Shown: piece by piece, positions 32,781-33,787 of the stretch
How positions within the stretch are numbered: the stretch's first letter is position 1
Layout: each line of letters begins with the position of its first letter
From: Irineochytrium annulatum
Taxonomy: Eukaryota > Chytridiomycota > Chytridiomycetes > Chytridiales > Chytridiaceae
Assembly: GCA_027600665.1 (NCBI GenBank)
Contig: JADGJL010000190.1
Coordinates: forward strand, 1-33,787
Length of the DNA: 33,787 nt
Direction of reading: 5' to 3'
Program-made: the position numbers and the translations under genes
The notes under the pieces: generated by a model
Told to the model about the DNA's origin: nothing
Databases searched by the model: none
The model's input: the letters and a program-made list of their open reading frames with translations, nothing else

Positions 32781-33787
32781 TGCGGGCGCCAGGTGGTCGG
32801 GGGGACGGGGATGGCGGGGAAGAGGTTGGCGTGGTTGGTAGTAGTTGAGCTGAGCTGCCTTTTTTTTGACGATCAAGCCTTACTGCAGCCCTTGGGTACA
32901 GCAGTACAGGGCCGGACGAGTTGACGGCGACGGCGACGAGAAGGCCGCGCGGGTTGAGGTGGTGGTGATGGAAAGCGAGTGATTCGGAGTTGATCTGCAG
33001 ATTCAGGCCGAGATTGATTATCCGGGGCCGTCGTAGTTGTTCGCGGTCAATGTTGAAATAACGAGAAGTGCGCCGTCCCCGGTGTGCCCCTCGTGAGCCC
33101 CCACGCGTTGGGAGGGCCGGCGTTCAAATATGCGGGGATGTTGGGATGGACGGGCACCAGCAGAAGTGCAAACAAAGGAGAGCCGGAGGAGGACGCGTCG
33201 TGCCGTCGAGAGGAGGCTGCGAAAAGGAAGAGACGTCGCGTGCACTGCAACTGGTCCGGTCGATCCGACTTGGTTTCGAGCTGGCTCAGGGAGGTGGTAT
33301 GGCACTCCAAGCGAGGGTAAGCCGGACTACAAGCTCCTCCGCAGCTTAAGCCTGGCAAATATCGAAAACGTGAAGGCGAGGTATCGTCGCCAGTGGGAGA
33401 ACTGTGGCGAACTCGCGATCCCGTGAAGCGGATTTCTGGATTTCTGTCAAAGACCAAAGACTGAGGAGGATGGTGGCGGATTAACAGTTATGCTGGTTTC
33501 CTTACTTCCACCTTTCCTCCGGTGAAATAAAAACTATATATAAAAAAATAAAAAGGAAAAAAAAAAGGGTCACTCGAAGTCATAATTTATTTTCAAGAGA
33601 GCGGAATGATTACTGAAGTTCAATTCATAGCTGACGTGGTTACAGTTACATAAGGATGAAAAAATTGGATGAGCATAAAAGCAAAGGAAGGCATTGAGCC
33701 AAAGAAAAAAAAGAAGAGTCGCATGTGTAGAGTTATAAATGAATGAGGAACCACACACAAAACCAAACAAAAACAAATCACAACAAA
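32781..33787. other. right-end region: YTH leader side, no supported gene
   Basis: The first part (to about 33060) is GC-rich and likely carries the YTH promoter and 5' UTR. Between 33068 and 33426 several overlapping plus-strand frames are open. The longest ends in DYKLLRSLSLANIENVKARY and stops at 33426. An AT-rich tail with AATAAA-like motifs begins near 33520. This could be the 3' end of an unrecognised plus-strand gene, but no family motif or splice structure supports it. From about 33500 to the edge the sequence is strongly A-rich and I see no gene. Confidence 0.4.

Noticed and set aside
31830..32924. Long plus-strand frames antisense to YTH exon 1
   Set aside because: Arg/Gly/Ala-rich translations typical of antisense GC-rich Ser/Pro/Ala codons.
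33047..33457. 136-codon minus-strand ORF at the right end
   Set aside because: No motif, and overlapping open frames on the other strand are equally long; typical of GC-rich noise.

Overview
The window looks like nuclear DNA of a fungus, most likely an early-diverging (chytrid-like) one. Genes lie close together on both strands and are cut by many short GT-AG introns, mostly 38-65 nt. The set combines a fungal-type cell-wall MAP kinase with genes absent from the standard yeasts: UDP-glucuronate decarboxylase, a YTHDF-like m6A reader and an Integrator subunit 8 homologue. The lineage is inferred from gene content and intron style only. No virus, transposon, CRISPR array, tRNA or rRNA was recognised.

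Layout: (1) 3' part of UXS1 (+, cut by the left edge, to 1385). (2) ADE4, amidophosphoribosyltransferase (-, 2693-4867, 12 exons). (3) EXO84, exocyst subunit (+, 5203-8679, 21 exons). (4) A gap with a degenerate WD40-like relic (-, about 9200-9760). (5) CHMP7, ESCRT-III (+, 9822-11359). (6) HUS1, 9-1-1 clamp (-, 11405-12568). (7) INTS8-like gene (+, 12647-16272). (8) A class-C beta-lactamase-fold protein without the SxxK motif (-, 16366-18528). (9) A cluster of one secreted-protein family: a decayed inverted copy (-, about 18950-19700), an intact gene (+, 20261-21682) and a 5' relic (+, about 22161-22385). (10) A universal stress protein (+, 22612-23399). (11) ETF-QO (-, 23861-26156). (12) A cell-wall-integrity type MAPK (+, 26578-28523). 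(13) A YTH-domain m6A reader (-, 29518-32780). The last kilobase holds no gene I can support.

The genes are mostly unrelated housekeeping functions: nucleotide sugar and purine synthesis, exocytosis, ESCRT, DNA-damage checkpoint, RNA 3' processing and m6A reading, mitochondrial electron transfer, signalling. They are not an operon-like pathway. Several pairs are divergent and may share promoters (ADE4/EXO84, HUS1/INTS8 with only 78 bp between start codons, ETF-QO/MAPK). Others are convergent with very short spacers (CHMP7/HUS1 45 bp, INTS8/hydrolase 93 bp).

Exon models were built by hand from splice consensus, phase and protein-family conservation. They are phase-consistent throughout for UXS1, ADE4, EXO84, CHMP7, HUS1, the secreted protein, USP, ETF-QO, MAPK and YTH. 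The middle of INTS8 (about 13800-15500) and the C-terminus of the hydrolase are less certain. The most unusual points are the fungal INTS8, an ADE4 start codon isolated on its own exon before the catalytic Cys, a 26-nt ADE4 intron, a probable GC-AG intron in EXO84, and the decaying secreted-protein cluster.
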